Of a DNA stretch of 33,021 nucleotides, positions 8,207-15,707 are shown one piece after another. Both the position numbers and the translations under genes were made by a program. The notes under the pieces were generated by a model. It saw only the letters and a program-made list of their open reading frames with translations. It was not told the DNA's origin and did not search any database. How positions within the stretch are numbered: position 1 is the first letter of the stretch; the number at the start of each line of letters is the position of its first letter. Where the stretch lies: positions 1 to 33,021 of the forward strand of contig CAZCBN010000026.1 of NCBI GenBank assembly GCA_964496975.1, read 5' to 3'. The stretch comes from CAZCBN01 sp964496975. GTDB taxonomy: Bacteria; Planctomycetota; Phycisphaerae; Phycisphaerales; UBA1924.

Positions 8207-9952
8207 ATGATGCGTCATCACACACCCCATGGGGCTGCTGGGAACCTTGCCGCGGCTGCGTTCGCTTCGGTGCTGCTTTCGTCGATGCCGGCGCTGGCCG
8301 GCGCGGTGCCGATCGAGGTGCTGACGTATCTCGGCGAGACGAGCCCGGAGCTCGGCGAGGTGGTTCTGCTCGCCGCGAACCCGTCGCTGAACGCGAGCGG
8401 GCCGTTCTACACGACGATCCTCGCGAACGAGGCGTTGTTCGGGGCGAACATCAGCGGCCTCGCGCTGTTCGACGGCCCGGCGGCCGAGGGACCGCTGCTG
8501 GTCGAGGGTCAGTCGTTCCTGGGTCTGGGCCTGGTGGTTTCGTTCAATGCCCTGTTGCCGCAGGACGACGGTTCGCTGGTCTTTACCGGTTCGGCGGGAG
8601 AGGACATCTTCTCGACGTCCGACGGTGTGCGGCTGTTCGCCAACGGCACAGTGCGCACGCTGTTCTCCCGTGAGTCGGCGATCCCCGGGCTTGAGCCGGG
8701 CGATGAGCTTGCGTTCGTGTTCAACGTCGCGGCGCGGGGCCGGTTCGTGCGGGCCGACGCGTTCATCAACAAGCCCGATTTCACGGCCGAGAACGCGGCG
8801 TTCCTGATCGACTCGCAGACGGGGGAGATCCGCCGGCTCGCGACCGCGGGCGGCGCGGTGCCGCTGGCCGAGTTCGCTGGGGCGCGCTTCGCGCCGGCGA
8901 TCGGGCCGACGCAGATCAACGGGTCGGGCCAGAGCATCATCGCGAGCTACGTGGAGGGGCCGGGCTTCCAGTTCGGCAACGACGCGGTGCTGCTCCGTAC
9001 CTCGTTCGACGGCACGCTGGACGTGGTGTCGCGCAGCGGCGCGCAGGCCCCGGGCTTCCCCGAGGGGGCCACGCCCATCGTGTACAGCAACGCGGTGATC
9101 AACGACGCCGGCACGATCGCGACCGTCGCCATCCTCGCCGGCCCCGGCACCGACCCCGACTTCTTCTCGGCACAGCTCTACACCTACGACGCGCAAAACA
9201 ACCTCACCGTGCACGCCACCTCGGGCGAGCAGGCTCCGGGGCTCGCCCCGGGCGTTGAGGTCTTCGGCGTCCGCGGCTCGGCCCTGAACGGCAGCGGCGA
9301 CCTCGCGTACATCGTGCAGACCCTGCCCGACGGCGGCGACCCCTTCTCCGACGCCGGCGTCGCGCTCTACACCGAGATCAACGGCGAGACCCGACTCATC
9401 ACGTCGAACGGCGCGCCCGATCCCGCGGGCGGCGGCATCTTCCTCGACATCGGCGGCGAGGTGCCCCTCTTTAACGCTCGCGGGCAGGTCGCGTTCATCG
9501 GCCTGCTGCTCGACCTGCAGACGCGCCAGCAGTACAACGGCCTCTACGCCACGCAGCCCGACGGAACCCTTGTCCGCATCGCCCGCACCGGCGACACCGT
9601 CGAGGTCGCGCCGGGCGATGTCCGCGTCATCACCCTCCTGGACCTCAGCTCCCTCGGCGGCTCGCTCGGCGGCGAGAACGGCACCGGCCGCAGCTTCAAC
9701 GACGCCGGCGACCTCGGCTTCAGCGTCGGCCTGGATGAGCTCACCGGCGCCGTCCTGCTCGCCCGCGTGAACGGCGAGGCGCCCACCTGCCCCGCCGACT
9801 TCAACGGCGACACCACGCCGGGCGACATCTTCGATCTGTTTGACTTCCTCGCCGCGCTCGACGGCGGGCTGGACTTCAACGGCGACACGACGCCGGCCGA
9901 CATCTTCGATCTCTTTGACTTCCTCGCCGTCCTCGACGCCGGCTGCCCGTAA
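8207..9952 (+). CDS. Secreted NxxGxxAF-repeat protein with C-terminal GC-type dockerin-like domain
   Basis: A 581-residue secreted protein. The start is ATG 8207 (ATG 8210 is equally possible), with GGAGA upstream. A signal peptide spans about residues 10-33, ending near MPALAGA. The body carries spaced repeats of the form N-x-x-G-x-x-A-F/Y: SLNASGPF, QINGSGQSI, VINDAGTIA, ALNGSGDLAYI, FNARGQVAFI, FNDAGDLGFS, which are known from choice-of-anchor/DUF7453-type proteins and probably form a beta-propeller (inference). The last 55 residues hold two 25-residue units starting DFNGDTTP, bounded by Cys residues (TCPADFNG at the start, AGCP at the end), the layout of the planctomycete 'GC-type dockerin' anchor. 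The Asp/Asn spacing suggests calcium binding. Third codon positions are G-rich in the first half and C-rich in the second. Function beyond being exported is unknown. Confidence 0.88.
   Translation: MMRHHTPHGAAGNLAAAAFASVLLSSMPALAGAVPIEVLTYLGETSPELGEVVLLAANPSLNASGPFYTTILANEALFGANISGLALFDGPAAEGPLLVEGQSFLGLGLVVSFNALLPQDDGSLVFTGSAGEDIFSTSDGVRLFANGTVRTLFSRESAIPGLEPGDELAFVFNVAARGRFVRADAFINKPDFTAENAAFLIDSQTGEIRRLATAGGAVPLAEFAGARFAPAIGPTQINGSGQSIIASYVEGPGFQFGNDAVLLRTSFDGTLDVVSRSGAQAPGFPEGATPIVYSNAVINDAGTIATVAILAGPGTDPDFFSAQLYTYDAQNNLTVHATSGEQAPGLAPGVEVFGVRGSALNGSGDLAYIVQTLPDGGDPFSDAGVALYTEINGETRLITSNGAPDPAGGGIFLDIGGEVPLFNARGQVAFIGLLLDLQTRQQYNGLYATQPDGTLVRIARTGDTVEVAPGDVRVITLLDLSSLGGSLGGENGTGRSFNDAGDLGFSVGLDELTGAVLLARVNGEAPTCPADFNGDTTPGDIFDLFDFLAALDGGLDFNGDTTPADIFDLFDFLAVLDAGCP
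9797..9946 (+). repeat. Tandem 75-bp repeat encoding the dockerin-like units
   Basis: Two units of 75 bp (from 9797 and from 9872) encode 25 residues each, D-F-N-G-D-T-T-P-(G/A)-D-I-F-D-L-F-D-F-L-A-(A/V)-L-D and so on. They differ at only a handful of bases, so the duplication is recent or kept uniform by gene conversion. Confidence 0.85.
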
Positions 9953-9965
9953 GCACACATCACGC

Positions 9966-9993
9966 GACGCGGGCCCGAAACACGGCCCGCGTC
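9966..9993 (+). terminator. GC-rich hairpin after the dockerin gene (no U-tract)
   Basis: A perfect 10-bp stem (9966-9975 with 9984-9993, GACGCGGGCC) with an 8-base loop lies 13 bases after the stop. No T-run follows on either strand, so termination would be weak or need another factor; it may instead protect the 3' end. Confidence 0.5.
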
Positions 9994-10124
9994 CGCATTC
10001 GCGACCCGCGGCACCGGCGCGTCACGCGTGCGCCGCCGCCGCGTGGCCGGTCCGCCCGACTCGCCCGCCCGACCAGCGCTCGCCACGAGCCCGGCCGCTC
10101 GGCCGGTTCCTGCAACCGGTTCGC

Positions 10125-11138
10125 TCAGCCGATGCCCATCGCCCGCGCCATCGCGCGGCCCATGTCGGCCGGTGTGTCGGCGATCACGGCGCCCGCGGCC
10201 TTCAGGGCCTTCACCTTCGCGTCGGCCGTGCCGGTCTCGTGGCCCTTGCCGCCGCTGATGATCGCGCCGGCGTGGCCCATGCGCTTGCCGGGCGGGGCCG
10301 TGCGGCCGGCGATGAACGCCGCGACGGGCTTGGTGACGTGCTCCTTGATGTAGCGGGCCGCGGCCTCTTCGTCGCTGCCGCCGATCTCGCCGATCATCAG
10401 GATGCCGTCCACCGCCGGGTCGGCCTGGAACATCGCGATGACGTCGGTGTGGCTCATGCCGCGCACGGGGTCGCCGCCGATGCCGACGCACGTCGTCTGC
10501 CCGATGCCCAGGCCGCTGGTCTGCCAGACGGCTTCGTACGTCAGCGTGCCGCTGCGGCTCACGATGCCCACGGCCTTGCCCGTCTTCGCCTCGGCCCGCG
10601 GCGTGTGGATGTAGCCCGGCATGATGCCGATCTTGCAGCCGTCGGTGGTGTACGGGTCGCCCGGCCCGCTGCCGCCGCCAGACTTCGTCCCCGGCGTGAT
10701 GACGCCCGGGCAGTTCGGCCCGACCAGCACAACGTTCTTCCAATCGCACGGCACGCCCGCCTCGGGCCGGTGGCTCGCGGCGATGCCGTTCATCTCGTCC
10801 ACGATCGCCCGCACGCGCACCATGTCCTGCACCGGCACGCCCTCGGTGATGCAGCAGATGAGCCGCACGCCCGCCTCCGCCGCCTCCAGCACCGCATCGC
10901 CCGCAAACGGCGGCGGCACGAAGATCATCGTCGCGTTCGCCCCGGTCGCGGCCACCGCCTCGGCCACGGTGTCGAAGATCGGCAGGCCGTTGGCGTCTTC
11001 CTGCCCGCCCTTGCCGGGCGTGACACCGCCGACCATCTTCGTGCCATAGTGCAAGCAGCCCTGGGTATGCACGGCCCCGAAGGAGCCGGTGATGCCCTGG
11101 CAGATGACCTTGGTGGACTTGTCGCAGAGGATGGGCAT
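10125..11138 (-). CDS. sucD: Succinate-CoA ligase (ADP-forming) alpha subunit
   Basis: The alpha subunit of succinyl-CoA synthetase interconverts succinyl-CoA and succinate with nucleotide synthesis in the TCA cycle. I place the start at ATG 11138, which has GGAG about 8 bases upstream and gives the usual MPILCDKSTKVICQGITG N-terminus. Seen features: the CoA-binding Rossmann part (GTKMVGGVTPGKGG), GPNCPGVITPG, VGIVSRSGTLTYEA, and the phosphohistidine H289 in KRMGHAGAIISGGKG. The protein has 337 residues against about 289 in E. coli. The extra residues lie in three loops: around ASHRPEAGVPCDWKN, TKSGGGSGPGDPYTTDG, and a short HETG insert after GGKG. The usual partner sucC is not next to it in this window: upstream lies the divergent TPR gene and downstream the convergent dockerin gene. 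Assignment is secure. Confidence 0.95.
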   Translation of the reverse strand: MPILCDKSTKVICQGITGSFGAVHTQGCLHYGTKMVGGVTPGKGGQEDANGLPIFDTVAEAVAATGANATMIFVPPPFAGDAVLEAAEAGVRLICCITEGVPVQDMVRVRAIVDEMNGIAASHRPEAGVPCDWKNVVLVGPNCPGVITPGTKSGGGSGPGDPYTTDGCKIGIMPGYIHTPRAEAKTGKAVGIVSRSGTLTYEAVWQTSGLGIGQTTCVGIGGDPVRGMSHTDVIAMFQADPAVDGILMIGEIGGSDEEAAARYIKEHVTKPVAAFIAGRTAPPGKRMGHAGAIISGGKGHETGTADAKVKALKAAGAVIADTPADMGRAMARAMGIG

Positions 11139-11315
11139 GGGGAGCTCCGGCGAGGTTCGGCGGCGGCTCATCGCGGCCGCCCGGGCGGGACGCTGAACGG
11201 CGGCATGGTACGGTCTTCAGGCGGGGGATGAGGGGGGCAGGGCCGACGCCCCGCCGCCGGCCGCCCGGCGTTCCGGCGAGGAAACCGGATCAACCAAAGC
11301 CCTAATATGTCCCCC
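11139..11315. promoter_or_regulatory. Divergent intergenic region with -10 box TAATAT for the TPR gene
   Basis: This region separates the divergent sucD (-) and TPR (+) genes. TAATAT at 11303-11308 is a good -10 box and is followed by exactly 7 bases before GTG 11316, the spacing expected for a leaderless mRNA. The alternative ATG 11307 lies within this box and has no SD. No clear -35 is visible. On the minus strand the SD of sucD is the only obvious signal. Confidence 0.45.
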
Positions 11316-12916
11316 GTGGGGAAGCAGACCACATTCAACTCGAAACGGCTCTGCGAGAAGTTCGCGCATGATTTTGCTTGGAACGGCGCTACCGACACGA
11401 CCTCCGAACTGATCGAAAAGCTCCTTTCGTACCTCGTGTCCGCCGGCGGAACGGCCGCGACGACCACCGTCATCGGCGCGTTCATCACCGGGCTCGGCCC
11501 CGGCCTCGCCCTCTGCGGTCCGCCGCTCTTCTTCCTGGTGCTCGTCCTCTTCAAGACCATGCGGGATGTCCGCAGCGGCAAGAAGTCGCCGGCCGATCTC
11601 GCCAACGCACTCCGCGAGTTGCAGGGCCAACTGCGGGCCATCCACGATCGCCAGGTGTCGAAGGAGGAGATGGAGCGCCTCTTCGGCCAACTGCTCGACG
11701 AACGGATGGGCCGGATGGAGAGCCTCATCCAGAGCCGCCCGGCCGGGGCGGCCGCGAGCGACGATGTGACGGCCCTCGTCCGCGCGGCCTTCGATGAACT
11801 GGGGATCGACCAGAGCCTGGACCACGTCCGCATCTACCTGTCGAACATCAGCGCCTGGGTCGGCGACCTTGTGAAGGGCCAAGCCCAGATCATCGCCACC
11901 CAAAGTGAACACACCGACGCGCTGGGGCGTGTGGGAGCCGATACAGCTGAGATACGCGACATGCTCGTCGCGTTCATTCGCGCGAGCACACCCGGCCAAC
12001 AAACGCAAGACCCCAGCCTCAACCGCGATCTTGCCGACGCCGCCGCCCTCGTCGCGCGCGTTGCCCGCAGCGGCTACGCCGACGCGGCCAAGGCCGTGGC
12101 GGACCTCTCCCCGAGCGAGGCGACGGACTACCTCGTCCGCCGGCGCCGCGACCTGATGGAGTCGCGTCGGAAGTTGGACGCCCGGCTTGACGAGGAGCAG
12201 GATCAATACGACCGTGCGGTCGCCGCGGCGACATTCGTCGAGGGCCGCATCGCCGAGTCGCTCGAGGCGATTCAGAGCCTGCTGTCCCGGCATCCGAACG
12301 ACCTCGACGCCCTCAACCGCCTTGGGCGCGTTCATCGCCTTCAAGGACGCTTGAAAGATGCCGAAGCGGCGTATCGGCGCGTTTTGGATCTCGCGGCGGA
12401 TCCTTCGTGGAAGGCCTCCGCCCTCGGCAACATGGGCAGCGTCGCCCTGACCCGCGGGCACCTCGACGAGGCCATGCGCCTCTATGGCGAAGCCCTGCAA
12501 CTCTACAGGACCCTCGGAAGCCTCGTAGGAGAGGCCACCTCCCTCGGCAACATGGGCATCGTCGCCCAGACCCGCGGGGANNNNNNNNNNNNNNNNNNNN
12601 NNNNNNNNNNNNNNNNNNNNNNNNNNNNNNNNNNNNNNNNNNNNNNNNNNNNNNNNNNNNNNNNNNNNNNNNNNNNNNNNACGAGGCCATGCGCCTCTAT
12701 GGCGAAGCCTTGCAACTCAACAAGGCACTTGGAAGCCTCGAAGGACAGGCCACCAACCTTACCAACATGGGCATCGTCGCCGAGATCCGCGGGGACCTCG
12801 AAGAGGCTCGCCGTCTGTGGACCGAATCGCGCGATCACTACACTCGCCTCGGTGCGAAGCACGAGGCCGCCAAGGTCCAGTCCTGGCTCGACAGCCTCCC
12901 TCCGCCACCCCCCTAA
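11316..12916 (+). CDS. Membrane-anchored TPR protein, interrupted by an assembly gap
   Basis: I take GTG 11316 as start because of the TAATAT-N7-GTG arrangement; ATG 11307 adds three residues and is the alternative. In order: a short N-terminal segment, a hydrophobic hairpin at about residues 45-80 (TTTVIGAFITGLGPGLALC then PPLFFLVLVLF), a long helical and probably coiled-coil region with many Glu/Arg (about 85-330), then TPRs from about residue 330 (LNRLGRVHRLQGRLKDAEAAYRRVL). The later TPRs are 40-residue units of the NMGxVAxxRGxLDEAMRLYGEALQL type. The gene contains 100 N at 12581-12680, and downstream sequence continues in another frame only because the gap length is arbitrary. It ends in SLPPPPP. 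The hairpin suggests the TPR part is held at a membrane as a scaffold. The next gene starts 9 bases later. Function unknown; regulator, scaffold or defence component are all possible. Confidence 0.8.
12421..12800 (+). repeat. 120-bp tandem DNA repeats encoding TPRs
   Basis: The segments at 12421-12460 and 12541-12580 agree at 37 of 40 bases with a period of exactly 120 bp (40 codons). The sequence just after the gap (from 12681) closely matches the same unit from 12466 onwards. The near-identity explains why assembly failed here, and the repeat number in the genome is unknown. Confidence 0.85.
12581..12680. other. Assembly gap of 100 N inside the TPR gene
   Basis: Exactly 100 N, a conventional filler length rather than a measured one. 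From the 120-bp repeat register, the missing sequence should be 5+120n bases, which also restores the reading frame on both sides. Confidence 0.95.
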
Positions 12917-12919
12917 ACT
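12914..12919 (+). promoter_or_regulatory. Possible -10 box (TAAACT) of a leaderless promoter
   Basis: TAAACT lies 6 bases before ATG 12926. Its TAA is also the stop codon of the TPR gene. The same hexamer stands 7 bases before the lptB GTG at 17359. There is no SD before ATG 12926. A weak TCGACA occurs at 12888-12893, but the 20-base spacing is long. The gene may be expressed both from here and by read-through. Confidence 0.4.
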
Positions 12920-12925
12920 GCCCCC

Positions 12926-14080
12926 ATGCGAGCCATCGTCACCGGTCAAGTCGGCATGGACAAAAAGCCTTACCTCGAGCGCGTCCAGCGGTTTGCTGGG
13001 CAGCAGGGGGAGACCGTCCACCTCTTCAACGTCGGCGACATCATGTACCGCGAGGCGCCCGATGTCCGCCCCGGCACCATCCTCAACCTGCCGCTCAGCC
13101 GGCTCAACTCGCTCCGCCGGGCCGCGTTCAAGGACGTCATCGCCGACAGCAAGGGCCTGCCCAACGCCATCGTCAACACGCACGCGACCTTCCGCTGGCG
13201 GCACGGCCTCTTCAGCGCGTTTGACTTTGACCAGATCGCCAAGCTCGAGCCGGACATCTTCGTCTGCCTCGTCGACAACATCGAGGTCGTCCACCACCGC
13301 CTGCACAGCGAGCACGACATCGACGCGACGCTGAAGGACTGCATGGTGTGGCGGGAGGAAGAAATCCTCGCGACCGAACTGCTGAGCCAGGCCGTGCTCG
13401 GCAGCCGGTTCTACATCATGTCCCGCGGCCGGCACGAGGACACGACGCGGACGATGTTCCGCCTGCTCTGCCGGCCCGACATGCGGAAGGTGTACCCCAG
13501 TTTCCCGATGAGCCACGTGGTGGACATGCCCGACGTGCTCGCCGAGATCGACGCCTTCCGGGCCGCGCTCGCGAACCACTTCATCACCTTTGACCCCGGC
13601 GACGTGGACGAAAAACTGCTGCTGGACCGCGCCGTCGCGGCCGCGGCGCGGGGCGACGTGGACCAGTGGCTGGAGGTCGCGCCGCACAGTTTCGGCGGCA
13701 GCAAGATCGCGGCGCCGGGCGCGAAGCCGCTGCGCGTGCGCGTCCGCGAGGTGCTGGACATCGCCGGCGACATCGACGGCCAGATCTACATGCGGGACTT
13801 CAAGCTGATCGACCAGGCCGACATGATCGTGAGCTACATCCCCGAACTGCCCGGCCGCGACGACGGCAAGATGATCCCGGGCCTCTCCAGCGGCGTGGAG
13901 CGCGAGCTGCAGCACGCCTACGAGCACGCGAAAGAGGTCTACGTCGTGTGGAAGCCCAAGAAGCCGCCGAGCCCGTTCATCACCGAAACCAGCACGGCGA
14001 TCTTCAAGAGCACCGACGAAGCGCTGGCCCACTTTGAGAGCAAGGGGATGTTCGCGCCGACGAATCTGTTCGGGCAGTAG
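12926..14080 (+). CDS. Archaeal-type adenylate-kinase-like domain fused to nucleoside-deoxyribosyltransferase-like domain
   Basis: 384 residues, ATG 12926, nine bases after the TPR gene and without an SD. Residues 1 to about 220 resemble archaeal adenylate kinase: an N-terminal strand MRAIVTGQVG, then VHLFNVGDIMYREA, a helix with LPLSRLNSLRR, VNTHATFRWRHG, LEPDIFVCLVDN and a WREEEI helix. The P-loop is degenerate: GQVGMDKK instead of GxxxxGK(S/T), with Asp for Gly and Lys for Ser/Thr. Residues about 225-384 contain DGQIYMRDFKLIDQADMIV, then GLSSGVERELQHAYEHAKEVYVVW. This matches the nucleoside 2-deoxyribosyltransferase pattern (aspartate of the first helix, S-x-G-x-x-x-E-x-x-x-A, and a following strand). 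The protein may bind or process nucleotides, but the activity is not established. Such proteins are usually annotated only as AAA-family ATPase. The domain calls are from pattern recognition, not a search. Confidence 0.75.
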   Translation: MRAIVTGQVGMDKKPYLERVQRFAGQQGETVHLFNVGDIMYREAPDVRPGTILNLPLSRLNSLRRAAFKDVIADSKGLPNAIVNTHATFRWRHGLFSAFDFDQIAKLEPDIFVCLVDNIEVVHHRLHSEHDIDATLKDCMVWREEEILATELLSQAVLGSRFYIMSRGRHEDTTRTMFRLLCRPDMRKVYPSFPMSHVVDMPDVLAEIDAFRAALANHFITFDPGDVDEKLLLDRAVAAAARGDVDQWLEVAPHSFGGSKIAAPGAKPLRVRVREVLDIAGDIDGQIYMRDFKLIDQADMIVSYIPELPGRDDGKMIPGLSSGVERELQHAYEHAKEVYVVWKPKKPPSPFITETSTAIFKSTDEALAHFESKGMFAPTNLFGQ

Positions 14081-14192
14081 GAAACCGTATCCGGATCGGG
14101 AAGGAACAAGAAAGAGGGGCGCGGCGGCGGTTCGAGCCCGCTCGGAGCGGCGCGGGCGACGTCGGCGCGATGGGTGAGCACGGAGCACGGTG

Positions 14193-14924
14193 ATGGTGCC
14201 CACAGGATCCGAGATCGTTCGCAGGCGTCTCACGGTTCTCGCCGTGCTCCGGGTCGCGGCGCTCCTGTTCACGTTCGTGTGCCAGACCGTGTTCTTTTCG
14301 CTCGTGGCCGGCGGATCAATGATGGCGATGACTCAGGACCCTGCGGTTGAGTGGTCGGAGTATTTGGTGGCGGTGGCATCGTTCCTTGGTTTGGCCGCCC
14401 TGAACGCCGGCATCGTCGCGTTGTGGTGGTGGGTGACGCCGTGGCTGGCTCGGTGTGTCGTGCCGGTGCCGCGGCGGAACGCGTGCCCGGTGTGCGCGTA
14501 CGACCTGGTCGCCGCGACGGGCCCTCTGTGCCCGGAGTGCGGCTCCGCGCTGAGCGCCGAGTTCTTCGGGGGCACGCCCCCCGCCGGGCTGCGTTCGGGC
14601 GGCCTCATGTCCGTGGCCAGCGCGAGGGCCGTCGTGTCGTCGTTGTTGCGCGTGGCGGTCCTCGTCTTTGCGTTGGCGACGATCGGCGTGGCGCTGCAGA
14701 CGGTGGTGGCGTTCTATTGGTGGTCCGTGCTGCAAGAGTTCTTCGACGGATGGGATGTTGTTGCGTGGGTGCTCGCCTGCGTCGTGTGCGGCGCGTTCAC
14801 CGTGGGCTTTGCGCGGTCGACCGATCGACTCGCCGCGTGGGTCGTGCCGGCGTCGGGCATCCGTCGGTTCGCGGGCTCGCGCAAGACGCCCAGCGCCGGC
14901 CCTCACGCGCCGAGCGGCGCATGA
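14193..14924 (+). CDS. Membrane protein with cytoplasmic zinc ribbon
   Basis: 243 residues. ATG 14193 has GGAG 7 bases upstream; GTG 14190 directly before it is less likely. Four hydrophobic segments are visible: about residues 16-38, 50-72, 140-165 and 180-205. Between the second and third pair lies a short zinc ribbon, CPVCAYDLVAATGPLCPECG, a two-CxxC knuckle that is common in planctomycete membrane proteins of unknown role. The C-terminus is polar and Pro/Ala-rich. The gene is monocistronic: about 110 bases lie before it and an intrinsic terminator follows within 6 bases. No function can be assigned. Confidence 0.8.
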   Translation: MVPTGSEIVRRRLTVLAVLRVAALLFTFVCQTVFFSLVAGGSMMAMTQDPAVEWSEYLVAVASFLGLAALNAGIVALWWWVTPWLARCVVPVPRRNACPVCAYDLVAATGPLCPECGSALSAEFFGGTPPAGLRSGGLMSVASARAVVSSLLRVAVLVFALATIGVALQTVVAFYWWSVLQEFFDGWDVVAWVLACVVCGAFTVGFARSTDRLAAWVVPASGIRRFAGSRKTPSAGPHAPSGA

Positions 14925-14929
14925 AGCAA

Positions 14930-14956
14930 GCCGCGGGCCCTGCGCCCGCGGCCTTT
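14930..14956 (+). terminator. Intrinsic terminator after the zinc-ribbon gene
   Basis: A perfect 9-bp GC stem (GCCGCGGGC at 14930-14938 with 14944-14952) with a 5-base loop is followed by a short CTTT and then CACTT. It begins 6 bases after the stop. The T-tract is short, so strength is uncertain. It could also serve the converging gene on the minus strand only weakly. Confidence 0.65.
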
Positions 14957-14987
14957 CACTTGTCTCGTCCCTGCCGCCACGCCGCCG

Positions 14988-15550
14988 TTAGCGCCGCCGC
15001 CGGCCGCCGATGATCAGCAGCCCGCCCAGGCCCGCGAGCGTCGCCGGCGCCGGCACGCGCGGGCCGGTGATCACGCGCAGGTGGTCGCCCGGCGAGTTCG
15101 CCCCCAGCGTGAGGCGCAGCGCGAAGGCGTTGATCAGTTCGTACGCGTCGGGCCCTTCGAGGCCGCGGGCGCTCGGGCTCAGGTACGTCACGGCCGGCAG
15201 GCCCAGCAGGCTGTCGCTGGCGATGAGCCCGCCGCGCGAGCTGATGACCCCGAGCACCGGCCCGTCAAACGTCACGACGCCGGAGAAGGCCCGCCCGTCC
15301 GCCGGGTCAAAGATCAGCAGGTGGCTGCTCACGCGCGTGCCGGCCTCAAGCCGCCGTCCACCGCGAGGTCGGCCGCGAGCAGCACGTTCTGCCGCTCGTT
15401 GAAGCCGAGCAGGGCGTTCACCTGCTGGTTGTCCTGCCCGGTCTCGGCGGGCGGGGCGATGATGGTGAGGTCGCCGCCGACGATCGCCGCCGAGCACACC
15501 GAAGCCGCCGCCGCCGCAAGGGCGGTCGTCACGCAACGCATCGCACGCAT
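14988..15550 (-). pseudogene. PEP-CTERM-like exported protein, frameshifted (paralog of the gene at 15708-16346)
   Basis: The start is ATG 15550 with GGAGGAGA upstream. A signal peptide (residues about 5-22) is followed by IVGGDLTIIAPPAETG and NALLGFNERQNVLLAADLAVDGG, after which the frame runs into a TGA at 15329. The matching continuation, EAGTRVSSHLLIFDPADG to the C-terminus, is in another frame. The switch lies at about 15350-15356. Compared with the paralog the DNA is 4 bases short there, which explains the shift. The C-terminal VPAP, hydrophobic stretch and RRRR form a PEP-CTERM-type sorting signal, so an intact product would be exported and processed at the cell surface. It is either a real pseudogene or a sequencing error in a GC-rich stretch; the rest of the reading is well conserved, which favours an error or a recent mutation. 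Confidence 0.75.
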
Positions 15551-15707
15551 GTCATGTCTCCTCCGCTGGGCCGTTTCCGGCCGCCGCGTCTCGTTGTCCC
15601 TCGCCCGGGGCACACACCGGGCGGGGCGAAACGCGGCACCGCGGAAGGTCTTGCACGCACGCGACGCGACGCCGCGGAGGAACGTCCGAAAACCCGCGCC
15701 CACCCCC

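Noticed and set aside
8198..9958. Minus-strand open frame opposite the dockerin protein
   Set aside because: Composed of Glu/Val/Arg repeats typical of reverse-complement shadows; the plus strand has a signal peptide and a conserved repeat layout.
11307..11309. ATG start of the TPR gene
   Set aside because: It lies inside a good -10 box and has no SD; GTG 11316 fits leaderless initiation better, though the difference is only three residues and the ATG cannot be excluded.
14129..14138. GGTTCGAGCC resembling a tRNA T-arm loop
   Set aside because: No acceptor stem, D-arm or anticodon arm fits around it; chance match in GC-rich DNA.
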